The notes under the pieces: model-generated | Told to the model about the DNA's origin: nothing | Database searches by the model: none | What the model saw: only the letters and a program-made list of their open reading frames with translations | Program-made: the position numbers and the translations under genes | Shown here: one piece after another, positions 51,653-61,200 of the stretch | Layout: every line of letters begins with the position of its first letter | How positions within the stretch are numbered: the stretch's first letter is position 1 | NCBI GenBank assembly: GCA_033557465.1 | Contig: JAWIIG010000039.1 | Coordinates: forward strand, 2,728,001-2,792,000 | Direction: 5' to 3' | Source: Ichthyophis bannanicus | Taxonomy: Eukaryota > Chordata > Amphibia > Gymnophiona > Ichthyophiidae | Length of the DNA: 64,000 bases

Positions 51653-53138
51653 TTGGCTCGGGGAGAGCGTGGAAGTGAGGGAAACGTTGCTAGAACCTCT
51701 GGGCAGCCATTTGAGTTCCGGAGAAAAGGTGGGAACGGCGGCCATGTTAGAAAAGGCAGCCGTTCCCCCGCGCTGCCAGAGAAGCCGGAGAAGAAAAAAA
51801 CAAAGTCAAGGAGGCCTCCACCAGTACAGTCTGGATCCCAGGGACCACTGTTAGGGGTACAGGGGGGTCTGGAATCAATTTTTTCACCGGATTTCATCCC
51901 GTCTCTACATAAAGCTTACTGTCGAAAGTTGGAGCAGGGGCATGCCAAGGTCTCTTCTCCTGACCTCTTCGAGGTACAGAAAGGGGATGGTTCACCCATA
52001 GACCCTGGGGAGGGATCCTCTAGAAGTGCTTTGATAGGAGAGGCTGCGGCCGAGGGCTTCAGTCAGCAGGTCTCGGAGTCTCACTTAGCGGAGGAGGGAG
52101 AAATTCTCTCACAATCAGGACAAGATCACTGAACGGATGAGTTAGAGGAAGGTGAGATTGCACCAGGCGAGGACCCCAATGTCTTTAGTGTTTTTAGGAA
52201 GGAAGAGCTGGGGGCTCTTATTGCCCAGTCGCTAGCGGCATTGAATATTGCTCTACCGGCAGTGCAGGCAGAACCGCTGGAGGACCCGCTGCTTCAAGAA
52301 TTTAAGGCAGAGCAGCAGTGTTTTCCAGTCCATAGGGTGATTAAGCAGATGGTAGAGTCCGAATGGGAGTGTCCTGAAGCCACACTGAGAGGCGGTCAGG
52401 CCATCAGTAGGTTGTACCCTGTACCGCAAGAAGAGAGAGAGAGAGTTACTCCGCATACCTAAGGTGGATGCGTTGGTGTCAGCGGTTACAAAGACGACGA
52501 TGTCAGTAGAGGGTGGAGCAGCAGTTAAGGATCTGCAAGATAGAAAGTTGGAATCGCTTCTAAAGCAGGCATTTGATACCAGTGCTCTGTCGCTGCAGGC
52601 CTCCATCTGTGGAGCGTATGTGTCAAGAGCCTCCATTCATTGGCTCCAGCGGTGGGGGTCTAATACCGAAGGGGAGGGCGGATCTTCCATGGAGGGGGCG
52701 AAGCTTGAATCGGCTGCAGCGTACCTCGCTGATGCCTTTTATGATTTAGTAGGGATCTTGGCGAAGTCCATGGCATCAGTGATAGCCGCAAGAAGATTTC
52801 TCTGGCTGAGAAGTTGGGTGGCGGGCGTGGCTTTTAAAGCGCGTCTTAGTAAACTCCCATATAAGGTCAAGCTGCTGTTTGGGGAGGCTTTGGAGAAAAT
52901 TGTGAAGGATCTGGGGGACTCCAAAGGGGGTCAGTTGCCAGAAGACCGAACGAAGGGCCAGAAACCTGGGGCTCTGAAGAAAGTGCAGGGTAGAGAGTTT
53001 CACAAGTTCAGAGGTTCGCAGTTTGTCCTTATCAGCAGGGTCACTTTGTGTCGAGGGGGCAGCCCTTTCGGGGGGCTCAAGGCTTCGGCAAGGGGATATT
53101 TCAATCCCCAGCAGAACTCCTCAAAGAAACCGCAATGA
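51653..53138 (+). pseudogene. DIRS-II copy D gag (broken)
   Basis: Matches copy E gag in order. One piece shows SIFSPDFIPSLHKAYCRK, ending at a TGA near 52130. The next shows LEDPLLQEFKAEQQCFPVHRVIKQM. After an indel near 52460 comes ALVSAVTKTTMSVEGGAAVKDLQDRKLESLLKQAF-type sequence, then LAKSMASVIAARRFLWLRSW and KVKLLFGEALEKIVKDLG. A Gly-rich tail ends at 53138. At least one stop and one frameshift break it. Confidence 0.82.
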
Positions 53139-53139
53139 G

Positions 53140-54240
53140 ACGGGGTTGGTCCAGGCAGACGTTCCGATGGGAGGACGCTTGCAGTTTCCACTCCGTCTGG
53201 GCCACCATATCTGCGGATCAGTGGGTACTGGAGATTGTCCACGACGGTTACGCGCTGGAGTTCGCTCGGGTGTTAGCGGAGGCCTTCGTGGTGTCTCCAT
53301 GCGGAACGCAGGCAAAGCGAAACACGATACGCTACGACGTTTGCTGAGTCTTCAAGCGGTGGTTCCAGTTCTGAAAGACCAGTGCGGATTAGGTCGATAC
53401 TCGATTTATTTCGTGGTTCCCAAAAAGGAAGGGTCTTTTCGGCCTATTCTCAATCTCAAAAACGTGAACCGCTGTTTGACTGTGCCACATTTTCGAATGG
53501 AAACGATACGATCGGTTATCCGGTCCATCAAGCCGGGTGAGGTACTCTCGTCCATAGATCTGACAGAAGCTTATCTGCATATTCCCATCAGACCGGAGCA
53601 TCAGAGTTTTTTACGATTTGCAGTGCTCATGGGGCATTTTCAGTTTCGAGCGCTGCCTTTCGGGCTAGCGACGGCGCCTCGCACATTCATGAAGGTGGTG
53701 GTGGTGGTGGCGGCAGCAGCGCTGCGCCAGGAAAGCATCCTGGTACATCCCTACTTGGACGACTGGCTGATCCGGGCAGGTTCAATTCAGGAATCGCTTG
53801 CCGCAACGGCTCGTATGGTGGGCTTCCTGGAACAGCTTGGTTGGGTGGACCAAGAGTCAGCTGGTTCCAGTGCAGCGGCTCGTGTATCTTGGGGCGTTGT
53901 TCGACACGGCGGTAGGGTCGGTGTTTTTGCCAGAGGACAGAGTACAGAAGCTGTTGAAACAGGTGTCAGCATTTTTACGCATAAAGGCTCCAATGGCGTG
54001 GCGATACTTGCAGCTACTGGGTTCCATGGTGGCGCCGTTGGACTTGGTGCCGTGGGCCAAGGCGCATATGCATCCTCTGCAACAGGCGTTGCTCTCCAGA
54101 TGGTCGCCGCAGCATCATCCACTGAATCGGAAGTTAGTGACCTCGGAAGCAGTCAGGGACAGCCTGCAGTGGTGGCTGGATGTCTCACATCTTCAAGCAG
54201 GGATGCCTCTGGAGCAGCCAGATTGGATTCTGGTGACTAC
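53140..54240 (+). pseudogene. DIRS-II copy D reverse transcriptase (broken)
   Basis: The start lies in one frame (WATISADQWVLEIVHDGYALEF) ending at 53347. The core is in the frame 53345-53840: GRYSIYFVVPKKEGSFRPIL, SSIDLTEAYLHIPIRPE (Asp), FRALPFGLATAPRTFMKV, and HPYLDDWLIRAGS (DD). A shift near 53830 leads to RLVYLGALFDTAVGSVF and the RNase H start. The catalytic residues are intact but three frames are needed. Confidence 0.83.
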
Positions 54241-55056
54241 GGATGCCAGCCTGGTCGGCTGGGGAGCGCATTGTATGGCACGGGTAGCACAGGGCTGATG
54301 AACAGCAGAAGTGAGCGGTTGGTCAATCAACCGTTTGGAAATGAGAGTGGTGCGTTCAAGGCTCTTCAGGGGTTCTGCGCGCTGGTGGAAGGAAAGGCGG
54401 TGCGCGTGCTCTCTGACAATGCCGTAACGGTGTCTTATATCAATCGACAAGGAGGTACGGGCAGTGCAAGTTTGGAGGAGGAGAGTCAGACGTTAATGCT
54501 CTGGGCAGAGAACCACCTGTTAGTGCTGTCGGCGGCTCATGTAGCAGGACGGGACAATGTGTAGGCCGACTACCTCAGTCGGAATGTTTTAGATCCGGGA
54601 GAGTGGGAATTGAACGCAGCAGTCTTTCACGACATCACAGTGCGATGGGGACAGCCGGTCATGGACCTGTTGGCCACTCTCATCAATACCAAAGCACCTC
54701 GGTTCTTCAGCAGATGCAGGGAACATATGTCGGAAGGACTCGATGGTCTGGCTCAGCCTTGGCTGGCAGGCATACTGCTCTATGTGTTTCCTCCGTGGCC
54801 AATGATCGGGAGGGTCATCCGGAGGATAGAGCATCACAACGGCAAGGTGATTCTCATAGCTCCAGATTGGTCAAGGAGACCATGGTATGCGGATCTTGTG
54901 CGGCTTCTTGTGGACCGTTCTTGGAGGTTGCCCAGCTGGAGCAACCTGTTGTACCAGGGCCCAGTTCTCATGCCACAAGTGGATCGCTTCTCACTTACGG
55001 CTTGGCTCATGAAAGGGAACACCTGCGGCGCAGAGGTTATTCCGCGGCGGTGGTAG
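54225..55056 (+). pseudogene. DIRS-II copy D RNase H (broken)
   Basis: DWILVTTDASLVGWGAHC (first Asp) ends one frame at 54298. The next part, with VRVLSDNAVTVSYINRQGG (Asp) and AAHVAGRDNV, is in a second frame that stops at TAG 54562-54564. The third part (54610-55056) has PVMDLLATLINTKAPRFFSR and LIAPDWSRRPWYADLVRLL, the DIRS-specific C-terminal domain. Confidence 0.82.
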
Positions 55057-55111
55057 CCACATTGTTGAAGTCCAGGAGAAGGTCTACATCCTTAGCTTAT
55101 GTGCATATTTG
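55000..55111 (+). pseudogene. DIRS-II copy D recombinase N-terminal part
   Basis: LRRRGYSAAVVATLLKSRRR and STSLAYVHIW match the start of the copy E recombinase core. The frame overlaps the RNase H end. It is cut by CR1-a at 55112 and continues at 56961. Confidence 0.8.
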
Positions 55112-56952
55112 GCACATAAGAACATAAGAACATAAGATATGCCATACTGGGTCAGACCAAGGTCCATCAAGCCCAGTATTCTGTTTCCAACAGTGGCCAA
55201 TCTAGGTCATACGTACCTAGCAGTTTCCCCAAGGGACACAGGTTCCACAATGCTTGTATTGGTTCAAGCATTGATATCCTGGGTCCCTTCTTAATAATGG
55301 TTTATGGACCTTTCCTCCAGGAACTTGTCCAAACCTTTTTTAAACCCAGCTACACTAACAGCCTTTACTACATCCTCCGGTAACAAATTCCAGAGTTTGA
55401 TTACACGTTGAGTGAAAAAATATTTTCTTTTATTAGTCTTAAATAGTTTACCCTGTAGCTTCATTGCATGTCCACTAGTCTTTCTATATTCTGATAAGGT
55501 AAACAATCGATCTACGTTTACCCGTTCCACTCCGTTCATTAATTTATAGACTTCTATCATATCTCCCCTCAGCCGTCTCTTTTCCAGGTTAAAGAGCCCC
55601 AACCTTTTTAGCCTTTCTTCATAGGAGTAGCCTTCCATCCCCTTTACCATTTTGGTGGCTCTTCTCTGAACCTTTTCTAAAATTGCTATATCCTTTTTAA
55701 GATATGGCGACCAGAATTGCACACAATATTCAAGGTGCGGTCTCACCATGGAACGATATAGAGGCATTATAATATCTTTTGTTTTATTTTCCATTCCTTT
55801 CCTTATCATACCTAGCATTCTATTTGCTCTCTTGGCCGCCGCTGCACACTGGGCCGAGGGTTTTAACATGGTATCCACAAGGACGCCTAAATCTTTTTCT
55901 TGGGTGGTGGTTCCTAATGTGGAACCTTGCATCGTGTAACCATAGTTTGGGTTGTTCTTCCCTAGGTGCATAACCTTGCACTTCTCCACATTAAATTTCA
56001 TCTGCCATTTTGATGCCCAGTCTTCCAATTTATCAAGATCCTCTTGCAATTTTCCACAATCCTCCTGGGTTTTAACAACTTTAAATAGTTTTGTGTCATC
56101 AGCAAATTTGATAACCTCACTCGTTATTCCACTTTCCAGGTCATTTATGAATATGTCAAAAAGCAGCGGACCCAGCACAGATCCCTGGGGTACACCACTA
56201 TTCACCTTTCTCCATTGGGAAAATTGGCCATTTAGCCCTACCCTCTGCTTTCTATCTTTTAACCAGTTCCTGATCCACAGTAGTACACTGCCTCCTATCC
56301 CATGACTCTTTAGTTTTGCCAAAAGTCTCTCATGAGGGACCTTGTCAAAGGCTTTCTGAAAGTCCAGATACACAATATCAACCGACTCACCTTTGTCCAC
56401 CTGTTTATTCACTCCTTCAAAAAAACATAACAGATTAGTAAGACAAGATCTTCCTTGTCTAAAGCCATGTTGGCTGTCTCCCATTAGGTCATGACTATCT
56501 ATATGCTGAGTAATTTTATTCTTTATGATGGTTTCTACCATTTTTCCCGGTACTGATGTCAGGCTCACCGGTCTGTAGTTTCCCGGATCACCCCTCGAAC
56601 CCTTTTTAAAAATTGGTGTTACATTGGCGATCCTCCAATCCTCAGGTATTAGAGATGATTTTAATGATAGTTCACAGATTACTGATAGCAGGTCTGCAAT
56701 CTCAAATTTCAGTTCTTTCAACACCCTTGGATGTATACCATCCGGCCCAGGTGATTTGCTACTCTTCAGTTTATCTAATAGTTGTAGGACATCTTCCCGA
56801 TGTATCGATATTTCCTTCAATTCTTCCACACCTTTAAATACCACTTCAGTCGTGGGTAACATCCCTACATCTTCCTCAGTAAAGACCGAAGCAAAGAATT
56901 CATTCAGTCTCTCCGCTATCGCCTTGTCGCCTCTTAGTGCTCCTTTAACCCC
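55112..56952 (-). mobile_element. CR1-a LINE, 5'-truncated, young
   Basis: Flanked by the 8-bp target duplication CATATTTG (55104-55111 and 56953-56960). The 3' tail has three AACATAAG-type units. It splits the recombinase gene of DIRS-II copy D. The coding part is open throughout. Confidence 0.92.
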
Positions 56953-56955
56953 CAT
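55291..56955 (-). CDS. CR1-a RT, 5'-truncated, uninterrupted
   Basis: 554 codons without a stop, from the EN-RT linker (AERLNEFFASVFTEEDVG, KSPGPDGIHPRVLKELK) through NYRPVSLTSVPGK and HGFRQGRSCLTNL. It continues with VYLDFQKAFDKVPHER (Asp), [25 protein letters not shown] (DD), [18 protein letters not shown] and [19 protein letters not shown] to the natural stop. The whole RT is intact; EN and ORF1 are missing by 5' truncation, so it is not autonomous. The first residues after the computed start lie at the insertion border. Confidence 0.88.
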   Translation of the reverse strand: MGVKGALRGDKAIAERLNEFFASVFTEEDVGMLPTTEVVFKGVEELKEISIHREDVLQLLDKLKSSKSPGPDGIHPRVLKELKFEIADLLSVICELSLKSSLIPEDWRIANVTPIFKKGSRGDPGNYRPVSLTSVPGKMVETIIKNKITQHIDSHDLMGDSQHGFRQGRSCLTNLLCFFEGVNKQVDKGESVDIVYLDFQKAFDKVPHERLLAKLKSHGIGGSVLLWIRNWLKDRKQRVGLNGQFSQWRKVNSGVPQGSVLGPLLFDIFINDLESGITSEVIKFADDTKLFKVVKTQEDCGKLQEDLDKLEDWASKWQMKFNVEKCKVMHLGKNNPNYGYTMQGSTLGTTTQEKDLGVLVDTMLKPSAQCAAAAKRANRMLGMIRKGMENKTKDIIMPLYRSMVRPHLEYCVQFWSPYLKKDIAILEKVQRRATKMVKGMEGYSYEERLKRLGLFNLEKRRLRGDMIEVYKLMNGVERVNVDRLFTLSEYRKTSGHAMKLQGKLFKTNKRKYFFTQRVIKLWNLLPEDVVKAVSVAGFKKGLDKFLEERSINHY

Positions 56956-56960
56956 ATTTG

Positions 56961-57487
56961 AATGTTGGTGCGATGGACGTAGTGTGCGGCCGTTTTCTGC
57001 AATGGTGTCGGATATCTTGTCGTTCCTGCAGGAGGGTTTGGATAAGGGTCTAGCCCTCAGTACTCTAAAGGTTCAGTTGGTGGCATTAGCATGTTTTCGA
57101 GGCAAGATGCAGGGGGGCCTCCTGTCATTGCATCCAGATGTTCTGAGATTCCTAAGAGCAGTTAAGAATGTGCGGCCTCCGGTGCGCACAGTTGTTCCAG
57201 CTTGGGATTTGAATTTGGTTATGGAGGCATTGACGCGAGCACCCTTTCAGCCAGCAGGGGTGGTACAGCTGAGAGAGTTTTCCTGGAAGACGGCTTTCCT
57301 GGTGGCCTTGTGTTCGGCAAGACGGATCTCGGATCTGCAGGTGCTTTCGTGTAAGGAGCCGTACATTCAGTTTTCAGCGGAGAAGGTGGTATTACGGCCA
57401 GTTTCTTCTTTCCTACCGAAGGTAGTGTCTGGGTTTCATTTGAACCAGTCAATTTCACGTCTGACTTTTAAGGACCGTGAGAGGTCT
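56961..57487 (+). pseudogene. DIRS-II copy D recombinase middle part
   Basis: FECWCDGRSVRPFSAMVSD begins the piece after CR1-a. It continues with LSTLKVQLVALACFRGKMQG, VPAWDLNLVMEALTRAPF, catalytic Arg in CSARRISDLQVL, and FLPKVVSGFHLNQS. It ends at the copy E insertion (GGA at 57488-57490). The HxxR and Tyr are beyond copy E at 63641-64000. Confidence 0.85.
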
Positions 57488-57490
57488 GGA

Positions 57491-57660
57491 AGAAGTAATT
57501 AGATCTTACCTGCTAATTATTGTTCCTGAAGGAACGACAGTCCAGTCCCTTTACTTCAGGGTTGCGTAACCCTTCCAGCAGCTTGGAGGCTGAGCCCAAC
57601 CTTTTTGGAGGTGGAGCGGTACAAATACCACTGAGACCACCCACCAACCCCAGTAATCGA
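57491..57660 (-). repeat. DIRS-II E 3' inverted terminal repeat
   Basis: 57538-57658 is identical to the reverse complement of 63505-63625 (121 bp by eye). The outermost 47 bp (57491-57537) are unique to this end and are copied as complement in the internal region. Confidence 0.9.
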
Positions 57661-57912
57661 CTGAAAAAGTAGCCTAAGTGAACCTTGTCACAACTAAAAA
57701 TCAAACCTAACAAACATGCAAACTTTTTTTTTTTTTTTTCCATAAGTAAATAGGAAAAAAGGAGTAGAGGAGGGAGAGGAGGGAGAGGAGGAAAGGCGCC
57801 GAAGGAGGACTGCTCGCCTACTTACTCCTGGCCTCCCTCACCCCGATCTGGTCCCCCGCTCGGTTCGCTGTTCCGCCCTTTTCCGACAGGCCTTCAGGTC
57901 CGACATAGCCGG

Positions 57913-58020
57913 GTGGGATCAGGGACTGGACTGTCGTTCCTTCAGGAACAATAATTAGCAGGTAAGATCTAATTACTTCTTCCTTATCGTCACTCCAGTC
58001 CAGTCCCTTTACTTCAGGGA
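57913..58020 (-). repeat. DIRS-II E internal complementary region
   Basis: 57924-57980 is the reverse complement of the left terminus. 57981-58019 is the reverse complement of the right terminus. They meet at ACTTCT/TCCTTATC, giving the head-to-tail circle junction. DIRS elements use this to complete their ends during replication. Confidence 0.9.
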
Positions 58021-58034
58021 AGTACCCGAGCAGT

Positions 58035-59876
58035 TCAATTCTGGGTGGGATTCGGCAAACCGGACTGAAGAACCGCTAGGCCAAACCGAGCATCCGCTGA
58101 GCTCTGCACGTCCAGCCTGTAGTGCTTGGTGAAGGTATGTAGGGAGGACCAAGTTGCCGCTCTACATATATCCAGCGGGGGGACTAGACTGAATTCTGCC
58201 CATGAGGTAGCCTGAGCTCGGGTGGAATGAGCCCGCAGCCCCCCCGGAACCTGCTTGCCTTTCAGGATGTAGGCGGAGGCAATCGCCTCCCTAATCCACC
58301 TAGAGATGGAGGCCTTGGCCGCCGCTTCCCCTCTGTGGGGGCCTCCGAACTTGACAAACAGCCGGTCTGACTTCCGGAACGGAGCGGTTCGGGAGAGGTA
58401 GCGCTTTAGGGTTCTCTGAACGTCCAATAGCCGCAGCCTGCTATCCTTGCCTGCCAGGCCCCCGGTTGGGAAGGCCGGGAGCGTGACAGTCTGGTTTACA
58501 TGAAAAGGAGAAATAACCTTGGGAAGGAAGGAGGGCACCGTGCGCAGAACGACCTTGTCCTTGAGGAAGGCCAGGAAGGGGGGCTTGGAGGAGAGAGCTT
58601 GTAGCTCGGAGACCCGCCTGGCCGAGCAGATCGCAACCAGGAAGACTGTCTTCAGGGTTAAGTCCTTCAAGGAGGCCCTCTTTACCGGTTCAAACGGTTC
58701 CCCCATCAGTGCATTTAGTACCAGGTTAAGGTCCCAGGTGGGTACGACCGACCTCCGCTGGGGACGCAGCCGTCGTACTGCTCTTAGGAACCTGGTGACG
58801 TCCGTGTGCACCCCTAACGGCTTGCCGTGGATCTTTCCTCTATAGCACGCGATAGCGGCTAGTTGTACTCGAAGTGAGCTGTGCGCTAGACCCTTGTCGA
58901 ACCCTGCTTGCAAAAATTCCAGGATTTCTGGGACTGAGGCGGTCAGGGGCTTCCTACGGCGCTCCGCGCACCATGCCTCGAAAATGCGCCAGACCCTTAC
59001 ATAGGCGAGACACGTCGAGCGCTTCTTAGCGCTCAACAACGTTGAGATTACTGCCGCCGAATATCCGCGCTTCAGAAGCCGCGCCCTTTCAAGAGCCAGG
59101 CCGTAAGCGAGAACCGATCCACGTGAGGCATCAGGACCGGGCCTTGCCTGAGAAGGTCGCTCCTGCAGGGCAGCCGCCATGGGTGGTCGGCTAATAGTCT
59201 CACCAGGTCTGCATACCAGGGGCAGCGGGGCCAATCCGGAGCTATGAGGATTATCCGGCCCTGGTGAGATTCCACTCGTTGAAGAACCTTTCCGATCAGA
59301 GCCCAGGGAGGGAATACATAGAGGAGGCCCTCTGCCGGCCACTTCTGAGACAGGGCATCCAGACCCTCGGACATCCTCTCCTTTCGTCGACTGAAGAATC
59401 GGTCCACCTTGGCCGAAGAGAATCTTGCCATGAGATCCATTAGTGGGAGACCCCACCGAGCCACTATTTGTTCGAAGACTGCCTGCTCCAGTTCCCACTC
59501 TCCGTGGTCTATTCTGTGCCTGCTGAGGTAATCGGCCGTGACATTGTCCGAGCCTGCCACGTGCTGGGCCGAAAGCGCTTCGAGGTAGACCTCCGCCCAC
59601 TGGAGGAGAGTGTCTGCCTCCTTTTCCAGGGCCGGGCTGCTGGTGCCGCCCTGGTGGTTGATGTACGCCACCGTTGTGATGTTGTCGGAGAGGACGCGGA
59701 TTGCCCTTCTTCGTACCCGGGGCTCGAGTTTCTTGAGCGCTAGGGTGACGGCCCGTAACTCCAGTCTGTTGATGGGCCACTGAGATTCCATCGGGGACCA
59801 GCATCCCTGAACGAACTGGTCCTCGCAGTGTGCCCCCCAGCCTGACAGGCTGGCATCCGTCGTCAAGAGGACCCAC
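58035..59876 (-). CDS. DIRS-II E tyrosine recombinase
   Basis: A 613-codon frame. The recombinase proper starts near 59100 (ERARLLKRGYSAAVISTLLS). It holds CLAYVRVWRIFEAWCAERRR, VPTWDLNLVLNAL, catalytic Arg in CSARRVSELQAL, FLPKVISPFHVNQT, the HxxR motif AHSTRAQATSW and catalytic Tyr in FTKHYRLDVQ. The first about 258 codons overlap RNase H in another frame and may not be functional protein. All catalytic residues are intact. It lies at the 3' end, as in vertebrate DIRS. It inserts the circular DNA at short cores. Confidence 0.9.
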   Translation of the reverse strand: MGPLDDGCQPVRLGGTLRGPVRSGMLVPDGISVAHQQTGVTGRHPSAQETRAPGTKKGNPRPLRQHHNGGVHQPPGRHQQPGPGKGGRHSPPVGGGLPRSAFGPARGRLGQCHGRLPQQAQNRPRRVGTGAGSLRTNSGSVGSPTNGSHGKILFGQGGPILQSTKGEDVRGSGCPVSEVAGRGPPLCIPSLGSDRKGSSTSGISPGPDNPHSSGLAPLPLVCRPGETISRPPMAAALQERPSQARPGPDASRGSVLAYGLALERARLLKRGYSAAVISTLLSAKKRSTCLAYVRVWRIFEAWCAERRRKPLTASVPEILEFLQAGFDKGLAHSSLRVQLAAIACYRGKIHGKPLGVHTDVTRFLRAVRRLRPQRRSVVPTWDLNLVLNALMGEPFEPVKRASLKDLTLKTVFLVAICSARRVSELQALSSKPPFLAFLKDKVVLRTVPSFLPKVISPFHVNQTVTLPAFPTGGLAGKDSRLRLLDVQRTLKRYLSRTAPFRKSDRLFVKFGGPHRGEAAAKASISRWIREAIASAYILKGKQVPGGLRAHSTRAQATSWAEFSLVPPLDICRAATWSSLHTFTKHYRLDVQSSADARFGLAVLQSGLPNPTQN

Positions 59877-59890
59877 TGGGGGGTTCGAGG
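59072..59890 (-). CDS. DIRS-II E RNase H
   Basis: The frame shows VLLTTDASLSGWGAHCEDQ (Asp), INRLELRAVTLALKKLEP (Glu), AIRVLSDNITTVAYINHQGG (Asp) and GSDNVTADYLSRHRIDHG (Asp). The C-terminal DIRS domain follows: PLMDLMARFSSAKVDRFFSR and LIAPDWPRCPWYADLVRLL, ending WLLKGRGF. It lies one frame away from RT; the switch falls at a run of six C near 59876-59881. The same frame is open upstream to 60889 over the RT but has no domain there. Confidence 0.88.
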   Translation of the reverse strand, partial: PRTPQWVLLTTDASLSGWGAHCEDQFVQGCWSPMESQWPINRLELRAVTLALKKLEPRVRRRAIRVLSDNITTVAYINHQGGTSSPALEKEADTLLQWAEVYLEALSAQHVAGSDNVTADYLSRHRIDHGEWELEQAVFEQIVARWGLPLMDLMARFSSAKVDRFFSRRKERMSEGLDALSQKWPAEGLLYVFPPWALIGKVLQRVESHQGRIILIAPDWPRCPWYADLVRLLADHPWRLPCRSDLLRQGPVLMPHVDRFSLTAWLLKGRGF

Positions 59891-61200
59891 GGCATTCCCC
59901 GTTCCAGGTTTCTCGGGTGTTGCCACCATCGAAGAGCTCGTTTGGTCCGCGGAGCGCAGGGTAACTGTGTTGTCAGAGGATGAAGTTGCGGAGACCACCG
60001 ACGCAATAGGGATCGTTGCAATGGGCGCATGTGGCCTCTGGCCCAAGGTACTACCTCTATCGTTGCTGCCATCGTGCCCAGGACCTGAAGGTAATGCCAT
60101 GCTGAGGGGTTTCGCCTGCTTAGGAACCGAGTGATCAGAAGCCTTAGGTTCCCGGCCCGGGAAGAGGGCAAGAACACTCTGCCCCTGCCGGTGTCGAACC
60201 TTGCGCCGAGATACTCGAGATTCTGGGAGGGGGTCAGCCTGCTCTTTGCTCGGTTGATCACCCATCCCAATTCTTCTAGCAAGCGAACTACTGTGTCCGT
60301 CGCCGAGCGACTTTCTTTCTCTGACTTTGCCCGGATCAGCCAATCGTCTAGATACGGGTGAACCAAGATCCCCTCCTTCCGGAGGAAGGCCGCTACTACC
60401 ACCATCACCTTGGTAAATGTTCGTGGAGCTGTCGCTAGGCCGAAGGGAAGGGCCTTGAATTGAAAGTGACCCGCTGGTACCGCAAACCTTAGAAACTGCT
60501 GATGGGATTTTCTGACCGGGATATGCAAGTAGGCCTCTGACAAGTCGAGGGCTGTCAGGAACTCCCCGTTCCTTACGGCAGCAATGACTGACCGCAGGGT
60601 CTCCATCCTGAAGTGCGGGACCCTGAGGCAGCGATTGACCTGTTTTAAGTCCAGAATCGGTCGGAAGGTGCCTTCCTTCTTTGGCACCACGAAGTAAATC
60701 GAGTATCGACCTGAGCCGCACTGATCTGGGGGCACTGGAGACACGGCCCCGAGTGCAATTAAGCGCGTGAGGGTAGATTCCACCGCTGTCTTCTTTGCGG
60801 GGGTACTGCAGGGGGACAGAACAAAGGCTGGTGTTATTGGTTTCGAAAATTCGAGGGCGTAGCCCTCTCTGATCACCTCTAGTACCCATTGATCCGACGT
60901 GACCCGGGACCAGGCGGGAAGGAACTGTCTTAAACGTCCTCCTATGGGCAGCTCTTCCCCCTGGGCCCCCGCGGCTTCATTGTTGTTTTCTGAAAGACGA
61001 GGAAGAGGAGAAGGAGGTGGTCGCCCCAAAACCGCGACCTGCTCCCCGAAACCCTCGAAAGCCCTGGCCCCTCGAAGGGAAACGCCCCCTGGAAAAGGAG
61101 CTGGATCTGGCGGGGCGAGATCTCCGGAAATCCCTGGGCTGAGTACGTGCCGGGGGAAGTGAGCGGTTTTGCTTCGGTCTATCTTCCGGGAGTCTGCCAC
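59863..61200 (-). CDS. DIRS-II E reverse transcriptase
   Basis: A 445-codon frame from MADSRKIDRSK. The first 75 or so residues overlap the gag end. RT motifs are TSDQWVLEVIREGYALEF, GRYSIYFVVPKKEGTFRPIL, TALDLSEAYLHIPVRKS (Asp), FKALPFGLATAPRTFTKV, and HPYLDDWLIRAKS (DD). The connection is NLEYLGARFDTGRGRVFLPS. It ends PLEPPSGSS just after six C, where copy D continues into RNase H in the same frame. It could be made by frameshift or reinitiation after gag. Confidence 0.9.
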   Translation of the reverse strand: MADSRKIDRSKTAHFPRHVLSPGISGDLAPPDPAPFPGGVSLRGARAFEGFGEQVAVLGRPPPSPLPRLSENNNEAAGAQGEELPIGGRLRQFLPAWSRVTSDQWVLEVIREGYALEFSKPITPAFVLSPCSTPAKKTAVESTLTRLIALGAVSPVPPDQCGSGRYSIYFVVPKKEGTFRPILDLKQVNRCLRVPHFRMETLRSVIAAVRNGEFLTALDLSEAYLHIPVRKSHQQFLRFAVPAGHFQFKALPFGLATAPRTFTKVMVVVAAFLRKEGILVHPYLDDWLIRAKSEKESRSATDTVVRLLEELGWVINRAKSRLTPSQNLEYLGARFDTGRGRVFLPSSRAGNLRLLITRFLSRRNPSAWHYLQVLGTMAATIEVVPWARGHMRPLQRSLLRRWSPQLHPLTTQLPCAPRTKRALRWWQHPRNLERGMPLEPPSGSS

